A DNA stretch of 64,000 bases. It comes from Rhyacophila brunnea. Lineage: Eukaryota; Arthropoda; Insecta; Trichoptera; Rhyacophilidae. The stretch covers positions 1,513,372-1,577,371 of the forward strand of contig JAGYXB010000437.1 of NCBI GenBank assembly GCA_022495005.1. The letters run 5' to 3'. The translations under genes and the position numbers were made by a program. Positions 22,161 to 33,030 of this stretch are shown in pieces. Under the pieces are notes generated by a model. The model was not told the DNA's origin and ran no database searches. It saw nothing but the letters and a program-made list of their open reading frames with translations. Numbering within the stretch: position 1 is the stretch's first letter; the number at the start of each line of letters is the position of its first letter.

Positions 22161-22636
22161 GCATAGTTTCGATTCGGTAGTTATCATGACAGCAACATCA
22201 AATAAATAATGAGTGGATGTAGCTATCGGAGGCATTCATCCAGCTAGACCACGGTTGATGATTATGAACATATGAATGTACTTGTAAGTTTGTATTGTGG
22301 CATTAATTGAATTCGCAGTGGCGGGTTGTTGATAAAATGAATTATATAATAAATGAAACTATTTTATTTCCTCTAGTATGTAGTTCTAAAATAAAATCCA
22401 TTATTTGATAAAAACAAGTGCACTCAATTGGCGCCATTAGCAAAAGGCACGATTTATAACGTTGTTACTACAGTACATTGTCGTGATATTTAATCACCAG
22501 GAAATATAAATGTTTTCTTTTGCGCTTTTCATTGAAAACAAACATAATTAATAGGGATCACGAATAAATAATTGGATAGTTGATACGAAAAGGGACTCAT
22601 TAACAATTTTAGACAAATTGGTATTTTATATTATCA

Positions 22637-22770
22637 TCATCAGCTAGGGTGAATCTGCTGCTGAATGAAAGTATCTCTTAGCTCCTTTCACTAGACTCGA
22701 TCCGTATCTCCTTGCTGCTATGCACGCCGACTGAACTGGGTGAATTTTTTGACAAAGCAAGGTCGCTTAG
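22637..22770 (-). pseudogene. LINE tail, family Y scrap
   Basis: Minus-strand 3' end recognisable from CATCATCAGCTAGGGTG and TGCTGCTGAATGAAAG on the + strand. Strongly diverged. Confidence 0.5.
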
Positions 22771-22985
22771 TACCCGTTAGAAGCCGAGTAATATTAACTG
22801 CCATTACATCAACTAACCTTCAAAATATCTTATTACTTCACGTACCTACTCTTGCCTGCTTTTTTATCAGCGTTACACACTTAGAGTTTCTCTTACCAGA
22901 TCTAGCATTTGGCGTATGCAGTTAAATCTAACGTTGAACATACATAATGTTGAAAACACTTCTGAGAAATATATTGTAAACAATA

Positions 22986-23240
22986 TGCACCGTGAGTGTA
23001 AAACCAAGGCATCTGCAAAAGACATATTTTGGATATATTAGGGTTTGAAGTCTTAGTTTTGTTAGGAGAAATAAAGTTTCTAAAAAAAAACTTAATATTT
23101 GGTTTATATTTACATTATATTGGATGTTCTTTCAGTTACTTCACTTTTACATTATCAAGTTCACGACTTTTGGAGTTGTTTTGCATTTAATCTCGAAATT
23201 GAAAAATTTGCAGATCCCTTGGTTTTACACTCACGGTGCG
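22986..23240. mobile_element. MITE with GCAC-type ends, nested in a SINE
   Basis: A 255-bp element with 33-bp terminal inverted repeats differing at one position (GCACCGTGAGTGTAAAACC, then ATCTGCAAA). It is flanked by AATA (22982-22985, 23241-23244). It interrupts an S2 tail whose two parts (ATTGTAAACAATA and AATAGAAAAAATCTTTTTG) join cleanly. Confidence 0.88.
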
Positions 23241-23580
23241 AATAGAAAAAATCTTTTTGATTTAATAATACAAAAACCGATCGCCAATAGTAGCTGAATT
23301 TGGAAAACGCTTCAGTTAGTATTAAAGGCCATTAGTTAAAATTTGTCGTAATTAAGTATGACTCCTTTAGCATAGTGGTCTATGTGCGTGGGCGCGATAC
23401 CCGAGGGGTATGCAGGTTCGATTCCTGCGAGGTAAGATTTTTCTATTTGTTATAATATATTTTCTCAGAAGTGTTTTCAAAATTATGTATGTTCAATAAT
23501 TAGAATGTTACATTCTTAAATCTTGTGAATTATTCGTTTCATAAAAAATAGTTAATCAAAAATCTAACGTCGTTAGACAC
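23241..23580 (+). repeat. tRNA-derived SINE S2, copy
   Basis: ACCGATCGCCAATAGTAGCT, CTTTAGCATAGTGGTCTATG (A box), GCAGGTTCGATTCCTGC (B box), AGAAGTGTTTTCAAAATTAT and AGAATGTTACATTCTTAAAT. Confidence 0.7.
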
Positions 23581-24660
23581 AGCTGAAATCTTATAAATTG
23601 TAATTAAATAGAAGAATATTCACTTGAAAATTAACATGCCGGTTTTTTGTACATAATATAATATTCTTACCAATAAAATAAATATACATAATTTGAAAAT
23701 TCTATATACATACTAGGTACGCCTACCTAGGGCACCGGGACAACTGGACGCCACGCAATTCTAAAATAAATAAACGTTATGTAAGTATAGGTACTTTTAA
23801 AAAATATATTTATTATTATTATTTATATTTAAATTATTATGATTTAATAGTTGGTGATAATTTAAATATGCACACGTAAATAATGATTTAATCTTGCATA
23901 TGTTTAAGTTCCAGCGAAAAAAGAGTTTTTTTATTTTTATATAAAGCCTTAGGCATGGTATTTCTCAATCCGCAATAAGAAAACATTATGTTAAGAGTAA
24001 AATGAATTAAAACTACTAAGTAGTAGATAGAAACTGATTAAAATTCTTCGTCTACCTTCTGTTTACGTATTGTTGTTTTTATTTAATAAAACGCAATTTT
24101 TTTTATAGTACTTATTCCACTTTTAATTAATATATTAGGACCGGTTTCGTCCGCCTCAGTGGGACATTTTCAACTCAAGATATATATGGAATGTTACATT
24201 CTCAAAATCTTGTGAATTATTCGTTGAATAAAAGAAATGGTTTATTACAAACCATAATAGATAAAATTATTATTTTTTATAATGTTAAATTGCAATGCAA
24301 TTTTGAAAATCTTTTACACTTATTTCAAAATATATTCAAATCGTCCTTTTTGCCATACACCATTCAATTTGAATTCGGATCAAAAGACAAACAAAGCGTT
24401 GTCATGGAAATTAATTTCCTCTTCCGTTTTTCAATATAAATGTTTTGCTTACTTATTGTTTCTTTTGGAAGCTTAAAGATTTTAATTTATATTTCCTCAA
24501 ATAAAACATTTTTATTATTAATAATGATTAAATTATGCTCGTTTGTTATTCTATAGTCCATACGAAGTATGCCGGGATTGTTTTAGCAAACGAAATTACT
24601 GTCTCCGTATTTTCATGATATTTTTTTTAATACACAGATTTAAGAATTTTAGTTTCTTTA
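23581..24660. other. Intergenic; one SINE S2 tail
   Basis: An S2 tail fragment lies at about 24185-24260 (GGAATGTTACATTCTC, ATTATTCGTTGAATAAAAG). The remainder is AT-rich with nothing recognised. Confidence 0.45.
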
Positions 24661-24666
24661 TTACAG

Positions 24667-24960
24667 AAAATATGTAATTTTGAATACCTTAGAAATATGG
24701 GATGACGTACTCTGCGGATCTCTGCTTTCATCGAGAGTTTCGTGGAGGTACACACCTTTTGGAGTCTGTAATCGAGATAGCAATATGTCAAATGGTATTA
24801 CGCTAATTTTATTGAGAGAGTGCATAGTGTCAGATACAACTGTAATGGATACACTAATGGCTTCACACATGTTCTTTGGTAACACAAAATCAACTGTTTA
24901 TAAACCTAGGACTATTAAATTAAAGAAGGAAGCTAATCATACAGGCAGCAAAATTTATGT
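24667..24960 (+). pseudogene. Unassigned exon-like open segment
   Basis: After a TTTATTACAG acceptor-like site the frame is open for about 100 codons: KYVILNTLEIWDDVLCGSLL, then SWRYTPFGVCNRDSNMSNG, later TLMASHMFFGNTKSTVYKPR and TIKLKKEANHTG. It has no ATG near its start and no clear donor. At its 3' end it runs into the tail of a minus-strand R1-like LINE (24955 onwards). The composition looks like real protein, but I do not recognise it. It may be a decayed exon, a retrocopied fragment or part of a transposon. Confidence 0.3.
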
Positions 24961-25480
24961 GAAGAGATCTTCACGCCCGTAGTAAGACGCCGAAAATTTT
25001 TTGAAAGCAAGATAATTGGCCTTAGTAGCAACCAGGTCGGACGGACTGATGGATCCAACAGCTGGTTGGACCGACCTGAGCATTTCCTCCCGTTCGGAGC
25101 ACATACTCAGACACTCCCATAAGATGTGGTTGGCATCCTGCATTTTCCCTCCGCATGGACATGTCGGACGGCTTGCAAGTCCAAGCTCGAAGAGCTTGCC
25201 AGCGAATCCACCATGACCAGTCACAAATTAACTGGTGTAATGGTCTGGAGTCAGGTATTTGGTTATCTCCATTCGCCACTGTATGTCTGGAAAAAACGTA
25301 TATGTGTGCCGGCCCTTGGTCGATTAGTCCCACTTTCGCTGCCAGGTCTTAAAGGTTGCATCGAGCGACATGATTGAGTCTAATTCAATAATGCTACTCC
25401 TTCGACAGCTAGCCGAGGGGGGGGGACGAGGTGAAAATCACCAACGTCGGCCTCCTCGCCCTTGAGGAGCAATATTGAAG
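24955..25480 (-). pseudogene. R1/I-like LINE, C-terminal ORF2 remnant
   Basis: Minus strand: TGHGGFAGKLFELGLASRPT then CPCGGKMQDANHILWECLSM. The pattern is GHG-x-F...L...RFGL-like, CxCG and H-x-L-x-EC. This zinc-finger-like block follows the reverse transcriptase/RNase H region in R1, I and Jockey type elements. The preceding part is frameshifted. A GC-richer segment with a G-run (25419-25427) lies upstream in element orientation. Confidence 0.75.
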
Positions 25481-25743
25481 CGCCGCTGCAATATTGAAGC
25501 GCTAGGACTGCACACTATGGATAATAAATAATATAAATGGCCGGATGAGTATTTAACTCAATGTGGAATGTCTGATACTAACCGGTTATACTTGGCCAGA
25601 ACCAAGTTCCATCTGTAGCAATCATACCACTCAGCATTTAATATGTATGTTTTGTTGTCAAAACAGAACAATGTAGCGGAAGCAATCGTCAGCATTTCCG
25701 TAATCATAACATCGATCAACAGCGTCTATTATGATTTGTTTAA

Positions 25744-26200
25744 TTGCGACAATGTCTCTTGGATTATATGGACTGCATTTATATAAATAGCTTGGACGAC
25801 CATCTTAAAAATCGGGAGCATCAGTTGTTTGTTCTCCCGATGAGCAAAACTAACCTGCCATTGGTGTTGCCAAATGGGAGGGCAATAACTCTGTTCAACC
25901 AAATCGCTTCGGATGTTGATATATTCCATCTACGTGAGGATGAGTATAGGTGGACGTTGTTGTATAAATTCTTAAAATAGGGTCTGCTTAACTCATCCGG
26001 TGTACTTCCTTGTACCTATATACTGTATATATATATATTTTTTTGTTGAAGTACATATTTCTATCAATCTCTTTTTTATGTACTTAATACTGTTTTAATA
26101 ATATTTCTTTGTTTCTAAATGCCATGTTGTGAACGTCTTAAACTTATAATTTGTAATGTCCTCAATATGTAAAATAAATTAATTGAATTAAAATTGAATT
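25744..26200 (+). pseudogene. Jockey/CR1-like LINE tail, family X
   Basis: C-terminal frame LKNREHQLFVLPMSKTNLPL, VLPNGRAITLFNQIASDVDI then FHLREDEYRWTLLYKFLK-stop. A 3' UTR with CCATGTTGTGAACGTCTTAA and an AATAAATTAATTGAATT tail follows. 5' truncated. The same C-terminus and UTR recur at 39365, 57476, 61296 and 63592 (minus) and in part at 44651 (plus). Confidence 0.8.
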
Positions 26201-26209
26201 GAATTGACC

Positions 26210-26470
26210 CATAACTCATCACTCGGCGCATTACTCGTCTCGAGTCCGGTCACTCGACACAGTCAACCATCATTCCACTCGAGTCCAGTCTCTCAGTTAT
26301 ATTAACATCTCGCTACATCGCCAGTCAATTCAATAATACAATCAATCTCACCACTACATCCATACTCGCAATTATAACATCACTCTGTTATCTTTATCAT
26401 TGTATTTATTTATTCTTGTACGATAAATAAACTTTCACCTCGAAACTTGAAGCAACCACAACTTTATGTC
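26210..26470 (+). repeat. Possible LTR-like or terminal repeat fragment
   Basis: CA/TC-rich stretch with CTCGAGTCCGGTCACTCG, CTCGAGTCCAGTCTCTCAG and a terminal GTACGATAAATAAACTTTC resembling a polyadenylation region. No second copy in the window, so LTR identity is a guess. Confidence 0.25.
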
Positions 26471-26596
26471 TCGTCAACTTTAAGACTCAGAGAATCTGTT
26501 TGTTAAACTTCTAAAACATATTCTTGCGGTGAATATTGCATGTGTGGTGGGTTGTACCTTTATTACTAACAAGAATAGACACCTCAAGAGAGTTTC

Positions 26597-26800
26597 AATT
26601 TGGTCTGTAGTTTCTTCAAGCCATTTGGATTCCAAGGTTTTAGAATACTGCCAAAATACTACAAAATGATGTACGGCAAAGTTAATGCATCCTGGAGGGT
26701 ATGCAAGATGCAAGATGCAAGATGCAAGAAGCATACCGATCGATTCTTGGAGACGACGCGTGAAATTCATAAACTTTATCTAAGGAGCGGATATGCATTA
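26597..26800 (+). pseudogene. LINE tail, family Z, degraded
   Basis: FFKPFGFQGF matches FFKPTGFRRPGRP of the copy at 11868, and GATTCTTGGAG..CGCGT..AAGG-GCGGATATG aligns with its 3' end. A GCAAGAT triplication sits at about 26703-26728. Confidence 0.6.
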
Positions 26801-27378
26801 CGAAAAAACAAATACAAATTGATAATTACAATTTTTGTTTAATGTCATATTTATTTTAAATCCCTACCAAAGACAATTCTTAACTTATTTATGCTTTTTC
26901 TTCAATTTGGTTGGTAGATACTCTAATTTAGTAGATATTAGGTAGGTAACACTATTTTTTAATCATTTACGACTTAAGTATCATTTAATAACCTGCGGCC
27001 CTCGTAGTTAATTGCGTAAGTTGGCCTTACAAACGGAGGCTCCAGACTCGATCCTGGTAAGGTCACAATATATTTATGAGATTTTCTCATAGCCTGGGTG
27101 TTTATGATTATTCTACTTATAAAACTAACTACACTAATGTCATGGGGCGCATGGTCTGTTGTAGCATTAAAAAAATGATAACTATGTGTAATAAACCAAT
27201 CAATGCTTTGGTAAATGGTAGTTTTTGGATTGGGTTAAATTAATTTAGTCAATCACGTCAACAATTTAGGTTATTGCCTAGTTTATGACATGTAATATGT
27301 GCACATTTTAAAAATATGTATTTTTTAGTTAGATAGAGAGAGTCGAAATGTGACCACAAAAGACAGCGCGTCACTATA
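26801..27378. other. Intergenic with a tRNA-like scrap
   Basis: 26993-27066 (CCCTCGTAGTTAATTGCG ... CTCGATCCTGGTAAGG) resembles a tRNA-derived head. No cloverleaf could be assembled. Confidence 0.4.
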
Positions 27379-27615
27379 CGATTGGTTTGTCGAATATCCA
27401 TTATTGTGAAAATCGACCATTGAATGCAGAATGATTTTTTTGTATCTAAATGGACCAGAACCATCCTTTTCTTTAAATTGCTTTAAACTGAAAACAGCAT
27501 TCATATGCTGTTAAAACAACAATTTAAATACCTTCGTGTATTTAAATATAGGATAATCAAATTTGTTTTTCGTCTCCTGAACATTTGACATTTGGTCTAT
27601 TCGACAAACCAATCC
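27379..27615. mobile_element. Possible MITE with 17-bp perfect inverted repeats
   Basis: GATTGGTTTGTCGAATA and its exact complement TATTCGACAAACCAATC are about 235 bp apart. No second copy or duplication was found. Confidence 0.45.
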
Positions 27616-28596
27616 TACGACGAGCGATTAAAAAGGCATTAAATACACCGATGTTTTCGACGCCTACAAAGCATTGTGCGATCCATAAGCTCGACTGTTA
27701 CCATGGTAATTCTATTGTGAATAAAATATAAAGGATGCTCCCGACTCGCTAGAAAATTCTACAATTTTAACAAATAAAAAATTGACACATGTAACAACAA
27801 ACACTGTTACAAAACTACATTGGCAATACATCCACTAATACAAGTTGTCCGTTGAGTGAGAGCAACACATGCTAACATTTAGCATAATTTATCATTCAAT
27901 ACTTTTATACTGTGATGAGCTAGTTCTTAATTCGAACACCGAACGATGTATAATGGTATATCCATAGTAAACTTTGGCAAAGGTGAAAAGCAGATTTCTT
28001 AGAAAACCTCAATTCGCTATAAATCCAGTATTATCATTATTATTGCATTGTTTTAAAATAATTCTAGCCAGTACTCAACTTTCACAGTGTAGTCTATTTA
28101 ATATTGCCGTTATCTACATCAAGTAGCAAATATCTTATGAATTTTTAAAAAAATGTTTGTCTGGGCGACATTTTTAAATTAATATAAATCGTTAATATTT
28201 TTTTCATTATAGGTACTATCATATTTATTTATTTTTCTTCTTTGCTCTACCAACAAAGCTTCCTTTATCAAACTGGGGCACTCGCGTATTGAGAATTTAA
28301 TTAATGGGTACATTTTTATATTTCTAATATTCTTTGTTACGGAATATAATGTGCTTATTTGGGCGCAGGGTTTTTTCATTTCGTTATTATTAAATTTATC
28401 TTAATTTATTCACACAAATAAAAATACGATACAACCTGTATGCATTTTTATTTGCTAACAGATTTTTTTGACGGTATATTTTCTGAATTTATTATAATCG
28501 ATGTGAGTATTGTTATTTTCTATGAGAATCGCTTTGAAGCATCTCCAGACGCGTAAATTTTTATCAACTTACAGAGAATATTGTTACATTATTAAG
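27616..28596. other. Intergenic, nothing recognised
   Basis: AT-rich. The minus-strand frame at 28179-28379 has no motif. Confidence 0.4.
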
Positions 28597-28710
28597 GGTC
28601 GATCCACTGCTGGATGAAGGTCTCTCCTAGCTTCATCCACTCTTTTCGGTTCAAAGTACTTTGCTGCTACGTGCGTTTACCGAGCTTTATGGGCTTACTT
28701 TTTGACCCGA
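28597..28710 (-). pseudogene. LINE tail, family Y scrap
   Basis: GATCCACTGCTGGATGAAGG and TTTGCTGCTACGTG on the + strand match the family Y 3' end in reverse. Confidence 0.55.
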
Positions 28711-29356
28711 TATTTTTATATAAGCACTAAATTAAGATATTATTAGATCAAAAAAAACACATTATACTTAAAATTGCCCTATCGTTAGAGAATTTAAGAT
28801 TTTTTGTTTTTAATATAAGTTAGTAAACATTAAGTATTTAACAAAATTTCGAAATCATTCTACAAAGATTTATTACTCATTCATTAAATAGTCCGAATTA
28901 TTTACCTTTACTAATTTTATAATGATATATAATATATAACTTATAACATACAGATATTATAATATAATATATATGCATATTTACTATTTATTTTTTAACA
29001 CTATTACACGTACTAATCAGCAGTTTAGTGAAATTGTAGTGCAGTATTAAAAATGAAACGATCACATAATTACACCGAGGCATTGATAAAATCACATACC
29101 TAATGATATTATATTGTGACAACCTCATCGGGCATCAAACCCAGAGCTCCCGAGTGAGAGCCCACCACCTTGCGCACTCGACTACGAAGGCTACTGACGT
29201 TTTCTTAATGGATTTTTTTGATAAATTGCGATTTATTTTTATTACTAATATTTACGTAATTTAATTGTCTTGAAATAAATAAATACATAATATATAGTTT
29301 TACTCCTGACCGGATTATTATACGTAATTATGAAGCTTTATAGACTGGAAGCTATA
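28711..29356. other. Intergenic with a tRNA-like scrap
   Basis: 29120-29193 (minus strand AGCCTTCGTAGTCGAGTGCG ... GGGTTTGATGCCCGATG) resembles a tRNA-derived SINE head. Otherwise AT-rich and unrecognised. Confidence 0.4.
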
Positions 29357-29511
29357 TTAAGGCTATACCTCAGTTGAGGCATGGTCTAAAAAGATCGTGG
29401 CTAGGCGATGCGCGGATTGCGGGTGCAAATGACGCATGCCGACCGAAATATAATTTGTCATATAAATCCAACATGCGTCTATTTAATGTTATGTTTATTG
29501 TTATATTAGTA
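29357..29511 (-). mobile_element. TTAAGG-type MITE, third copy, truncated
   Basis: Reverse-complement copy of the 3' half of the elements at 4683-5052 and 47704-48085. It shares the TTAAGG..ATACCTCAG terminus, the segment around GATCGTGGCTAGGCGATGCG and the stretch around TTATGTTTATTGTTATATTA. It stops abruptly where the U6 copy begins. Confidence 0.75.
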
Positions 29512-29528
29512 GTATTTGCTTCGGCAGT

Positions 29529-29568
<40 letters not shown>

Positions 29569-29618
29569 GGCCCCTGCGCAAGTATGACACGCAAAATCGT
29601 GAAGCGTTCCACATTTTT
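29512..29618 (+). ncRNA. U6: U6 spliceosomal snRNA copy (probably a retrocopy)
   Basis: Nearly full-length U6: the 5' stem-loop (GTATTTGCTTCGGCAGTAC) is followed by ATATACTAAAATTGGAACG, the ACAGAGA box (GATACAGAGAAGATTAGC), the catalytic AGC triad region, CCCCTGCGCAAG and the 3' end GTGAAGCGTTCCACATTTTT. The first stem is altered relative to the common animal form but stays paired (GUA with UAC). One change interrupts the usual AAGGATGAC. Upstream lies a truncated MITE and no proximal sequence element or well-placed TATA box is obvious. The 3' end runs directly into a LINE reverse-transcriptase fragment. Both points favour a retrotransposed copy over a functional gene. Confidence 0.9.
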
Positions 29619-29752
29619 AAGGCCTACAGGACCACATCTTTGGATGCCCTGGCGGTCCTTGCGGGGGTCTCTCCCCTCGACTTGCACGTTCAAATTAGAG
29701 GATCGATCACTCTCCTTATGAGATTAACACTCAACAATAAGATTTCTTTTAA
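29619..29752 (+). pseudogene. LINE (R1/Jockey-type) reverse transcriptase fragment fused to U6
   Basis: Directly after the U6 T-run the + strand reads KAYRTTSLDALAVLAGVSPL then DLHVQIRGSITLLMRL. The AYRT-x-S-x-DAL-x-VLAGV-x-P-x-DL block is a recognised segment downstream of the polymerase core in non-LTR retrotransposon ORF2 proteins. The frame is open for about 50 codons and then lost. No RNase H, zinc knuckle or poly(A) tail follows, so the LINE part is an internal fragment. Confidence 0.7.
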
Positions 29753-29892
29753 TATGATATTGTATAATAATTATTAATTCACATTATAACAAGATAAAGA
29801 AACTGGACAACAAGGTGTTACGTTCCACGTCATTGAACCGACACTAGAAATGTATCTCGTAAAAAGCACTAATAAGACCAGCTATTTATTAT

Positions 29893-30112
29893 TTATGGCC
29901 ACGCGGCTCAAGCGTCGGCCTATAGCGTCGTGGGTCCCAGTTTCAAATCCTGTGTCTGGCAAGGACACATATTATTGTTTTTCAATTTGTGTATGAATCA
30001 CAGTATGGACCTACTAGGTTGAGCAACACCTATCTCTCGTAAAAACTAAACCTGTTAATACAAACCTCCACTCTGCGGGAGCCCATAGGATCAAGTATGG
30101 TCGGGGAAATAA
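29893..30112 (+). repeat. tRNA-derived SINE S1, copy
   Basis: GGCCACGCGGCTCAAGCGTC (A-box region), GGTCCCAGTTTCAAATCC (B box, altered), ATGGACCTACTAGGTTGAG, ending CATGGTCGGGGAAATAAA. Confidence 0.75.
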
Positions 30113-30117
30113 ACATT

Positions 30118-30303
30118 CATCATCATTATCAGCCTGAATCTATCAATTGCTGGATGAAGGCCTCTCCAAGCTGATTCCACTTATCTCGGTCCTGTGCGTT
30201 GCGTTGCCACGTACTTCCGCAGAACTTTATAATTTCATCGATCTAGCGGCCTCTAGGTCTACCTTGCGGACGTTTTGTACCTCTCGGGTACCACTGGATG
30301 ATT
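30118..30303 (-). pseudogene. LINE family Y, 3' part, left of a nested insertion
   Basis: Minus-strand family Y end. It continues at 31702 after the inserted LINE. Confidence 0.75.
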
Positions 30304-31701
30304 AGATTTATTTATTTAAGAATACAAAACATTGTGGACATAACAAATCTAAATTCAAGACGTACACAACATGAGATTTACATTATAAGTCAAACATTAC
30401 CCTCACAAGAGAGAAGAGAATATAGAAAAAGAAATATATATATAATAACAATGATAATAACAAAAAAAAAAAATCAAAACATACTTAACGCTTTCGCTGC
30501 TGAATAGATAATGAGATTTTAATTGCCCCCTTTAAAATGCACGTTAATTACATCGATCGGCCGCCTGGTCATTACGCACCGTGTGCGTCTTCCGCGTCCA
30601 AAGTATTAAGTACAATTTAATACAAAAAAATATAATTTATGAGAACAAAAAACCTACAATTTTATACAGAAAAATACAGTTTCAAAAACAAAATGCAAAG
30701 TACATCATTGAAAATGTCTATGTCTTTAGGGAGCGCATTTACTAATCTTGCACCCCTCGCTAATGGTGCCTGATAGGCTTGACACGAGGAAACGGTTCCA
30801 ATCCAGAGTAAATCATGGCTGCGACCACGTAGGTAATTGACAGGCGCATGGAAATTCAAATTCATTAGGACACCAGGATTGGAAACCATCCCTCGCGATA
30901 ACAGGCAAAAGTGTTTCAACAGCAGAAGGGACCGACGAGATTCAAAAGAGTGAAAAGTAAGCATGCCTTGTAGAAAGGCAGTCGGAAAATAATCATATGA
31001 CGAATTATCGAAAGGAAAATAGTTAAATGTTTTAAAATAAAGACATCGAAGAAATTTCTTCTGGACGCGTTCTAAAATAAGCTTATAGGAAACCTCATAA
31101 AGACACCAAATAATCGACCCATATTCAAGAATGCTACGCACTAATGAGACGTAGAGTGTGCGTTATACATTAGGATTCTTGAATGGTTTGGATTGTCGCA
31201 TGATGAATCCTAGAAGCTTACTCGCACGTAGAGCCGTGGAAGTTATATGCGAGTGAAAGGATAATGAAGAATCAAAAATTATCCCAAGATTTTTCGCCTC
31301 AGATTGACGTTTTAAAGAATTTTTTGACATAATATAATTATATTTAATCGGGGTTCTTGACCTAGAAAAAGTAATACAAAAGCATTTGTCAGTATTAAAT
31401 TCTTTTTTGACCAACTTTCAATTGAACAGAGATTTCGCTGTAACATGCAACAGTCCAACTCATTGCGAATTGGTGCATATAATTTCAAATCATCCGCAAA
31501 AAGTAAAAATTCTACTCCATCCATGGCTTAAACTATATCATTGACAAATATGAGGAACATAATTGGTCCAAGATTTGATCCTTGGGGAACACCTGAAAGA
31601 GTTTGAAAGACTTCAGATGCACACCCAGCGTACTCGACATATTGACAACGATGCGAAAAATAAGATTTGAAAAAATTTACAAATTTGTCCATTTTTTATG
31701 A
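30304..31701 (-). pseudogene. Jockey/CR1-like LINE (family X relative) with RT motifs, nested
   Basis: 5'-truncated non-LTR retrotransposon on the minus strand. RT motif B reads LSGVPQGSNLGP at about 31598-31563. The catalytic box reads LLFADDLKLY (FADD) at about 31503-31474. The thumb and C-terminal part lies at 31414-31163 (KNLGIIFDSSLSFHSHI) and 31141-30662 (MRSILEYGSIIWCLYEVSYK, LERVQKKFLRCLYFK, PLARGARLVNALPKDIDIF). Frameshifts and a stop between motifs mark it as dead. The 3' UTR ends at an AAATAAATAAAT-type tail at 30305. The flanking ATGATT may be the target duplication. Confidence 0.85.
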
Positions 31702-32050
31702 TTTGTCCAACGACTGTTTTTTTCTTCGAGCTATGCATCTAGCCCATTTCTATTTGAGGATTATATCGCAAACCCTTGTCTGTTTCCTAATCCACTCATT
31801 TCTCTTTTTGTCTTTTCGCGTTATGCCCAACATGCACCTCTCCATACCACGTTGTGCTACTCTAAGTTTATGAATGTCTCTTTTACTTAGGGTCCATGTT
31901 TTATACGCATGTGTGATTACGGGAAGCATTCACTGGTTGAACACTTTGCTCTTTAGGTACAGTAGAAGGTCACTTTTGAAGACATTATTCAGCGACCAAA
32001 AGCACTCCAGCCCAGCTTTACTCTGCGAACAATTTCATCAAATATAAATC
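31702..32050 (-). pseudogene. LINE family Y, continuation right of the nested LINE
   Basis: Minus-strand family Y coding remnant (GTATGGAGAGGTGCATG, the MERCMLGI region), separated from 30118-30303 by the insertion. Confidence 0.75.
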
Positions 32051-32479
32051 TATCTATAGCCACTTTTTATCCCATATAGATGTAGTTTTTCACCTGTTCG
32101 AGCTGATTGCTGAAAATATTATGAATATTAAAATTAAAATAAATAAAATAATATTTAAAAAATAAATATGGAAAAACTTTCAGAAAGTCATTTGAACGGG
32201 GCATGCAGTACACTATATTCGAACCCATCAATGTCACAGTCAGGGTAGAGACTGAGTTACAATAACAAGTTGTACTGTACCTATACAAAAATACACAATA
32301 TATCGTACAGTGCATCAAATTGGGTCGTTTTAGATGGATGTTCGAGAAGGTCGATTGATGATAGACAAGTCACAGGTGATGTATTAACTGACATTCGGGA
32401 AGCCGGAAAGCAAAATAAACCGTTATACAAAGTGGAAATATAGTGACGATCAAGATTTACATTACTTCAGTGTACATCC
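32051..32479. other. Intergenic, nothing recognised
   Basis: No supported feature. Confidence 0.4.
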
Positions 32480-33030
32480 TGGAAAGCGTTCAAAATGGAA
32501 AATTTTACGAACCGGAGCTCTTGATATTTTTTTCTGAAATATTGGTATATTTTTGTACATAGTTCCCCGCCAAGCTCAGATGGTCAAAAAATAGAATACT
32601 TAACATTTTTTAAACTTTTACCGTGACATTGTTATGTATTGAACTTACTCCACGTCACAAATATATTTTTTACCACGATTCCGTCAATTTGCGTATAAAA
32701 TGGGTACTGTTCGGTTATCAGGAATACAGCGGAAAACACATTTTGAAAATAGCCGATAAACTGGATTATTTGTTAGGTTAACGGGTTAATCTAACCTAAC
32801 CTAACCTAACCCAACCTAATCTAACCTAAACTAACGCAAACTAACAAATAATCCATTATATCGGGTATTTTCAAAATGTGTTTTCCGCTGTATTACTGAT
32901 AACCGAACAGTACTATAAAATGTACTTAAAATGAATGTTATTACTGTTTAATAATTCACAAATCGAAATGCAATATTCTTTTTTTTCATGGACCGGAGCC
33001 ACGCTCTAGTGTGTTCCGGTCCATTTCGGG
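32480..33030 (+). repeat. Family L repeat (contains family A copy 1)
   Basis: ACGAACCGGAGCTCTTGA to GTGTTCCGGTCCATTTCG aligns with 4430-4680. The central 212 bp are the palindromic MITE. Confidence 0.55.
32702..32913. mobile_element. Palindromic telomere-motif MITE, family A copy 1
   Basis: A 212-bp palindrome. Arms of about 75-80 bp start GGTACTGTTCGGTTATC and enclose a core of CCTAACCTAACCTAACCC-type repeats. It is flanked by TATAAAAT on both sides (32694-32701 and 32914-32921; extendable to 9 bp). It lies inside a family L repeat that spans about 32480-33030. Confidence 0.88.

Noticed and set aside
26990..27066. tRNA-like sequence
   Set aside because: Only the boxes are recognisable and no cloverleaf can be formed.
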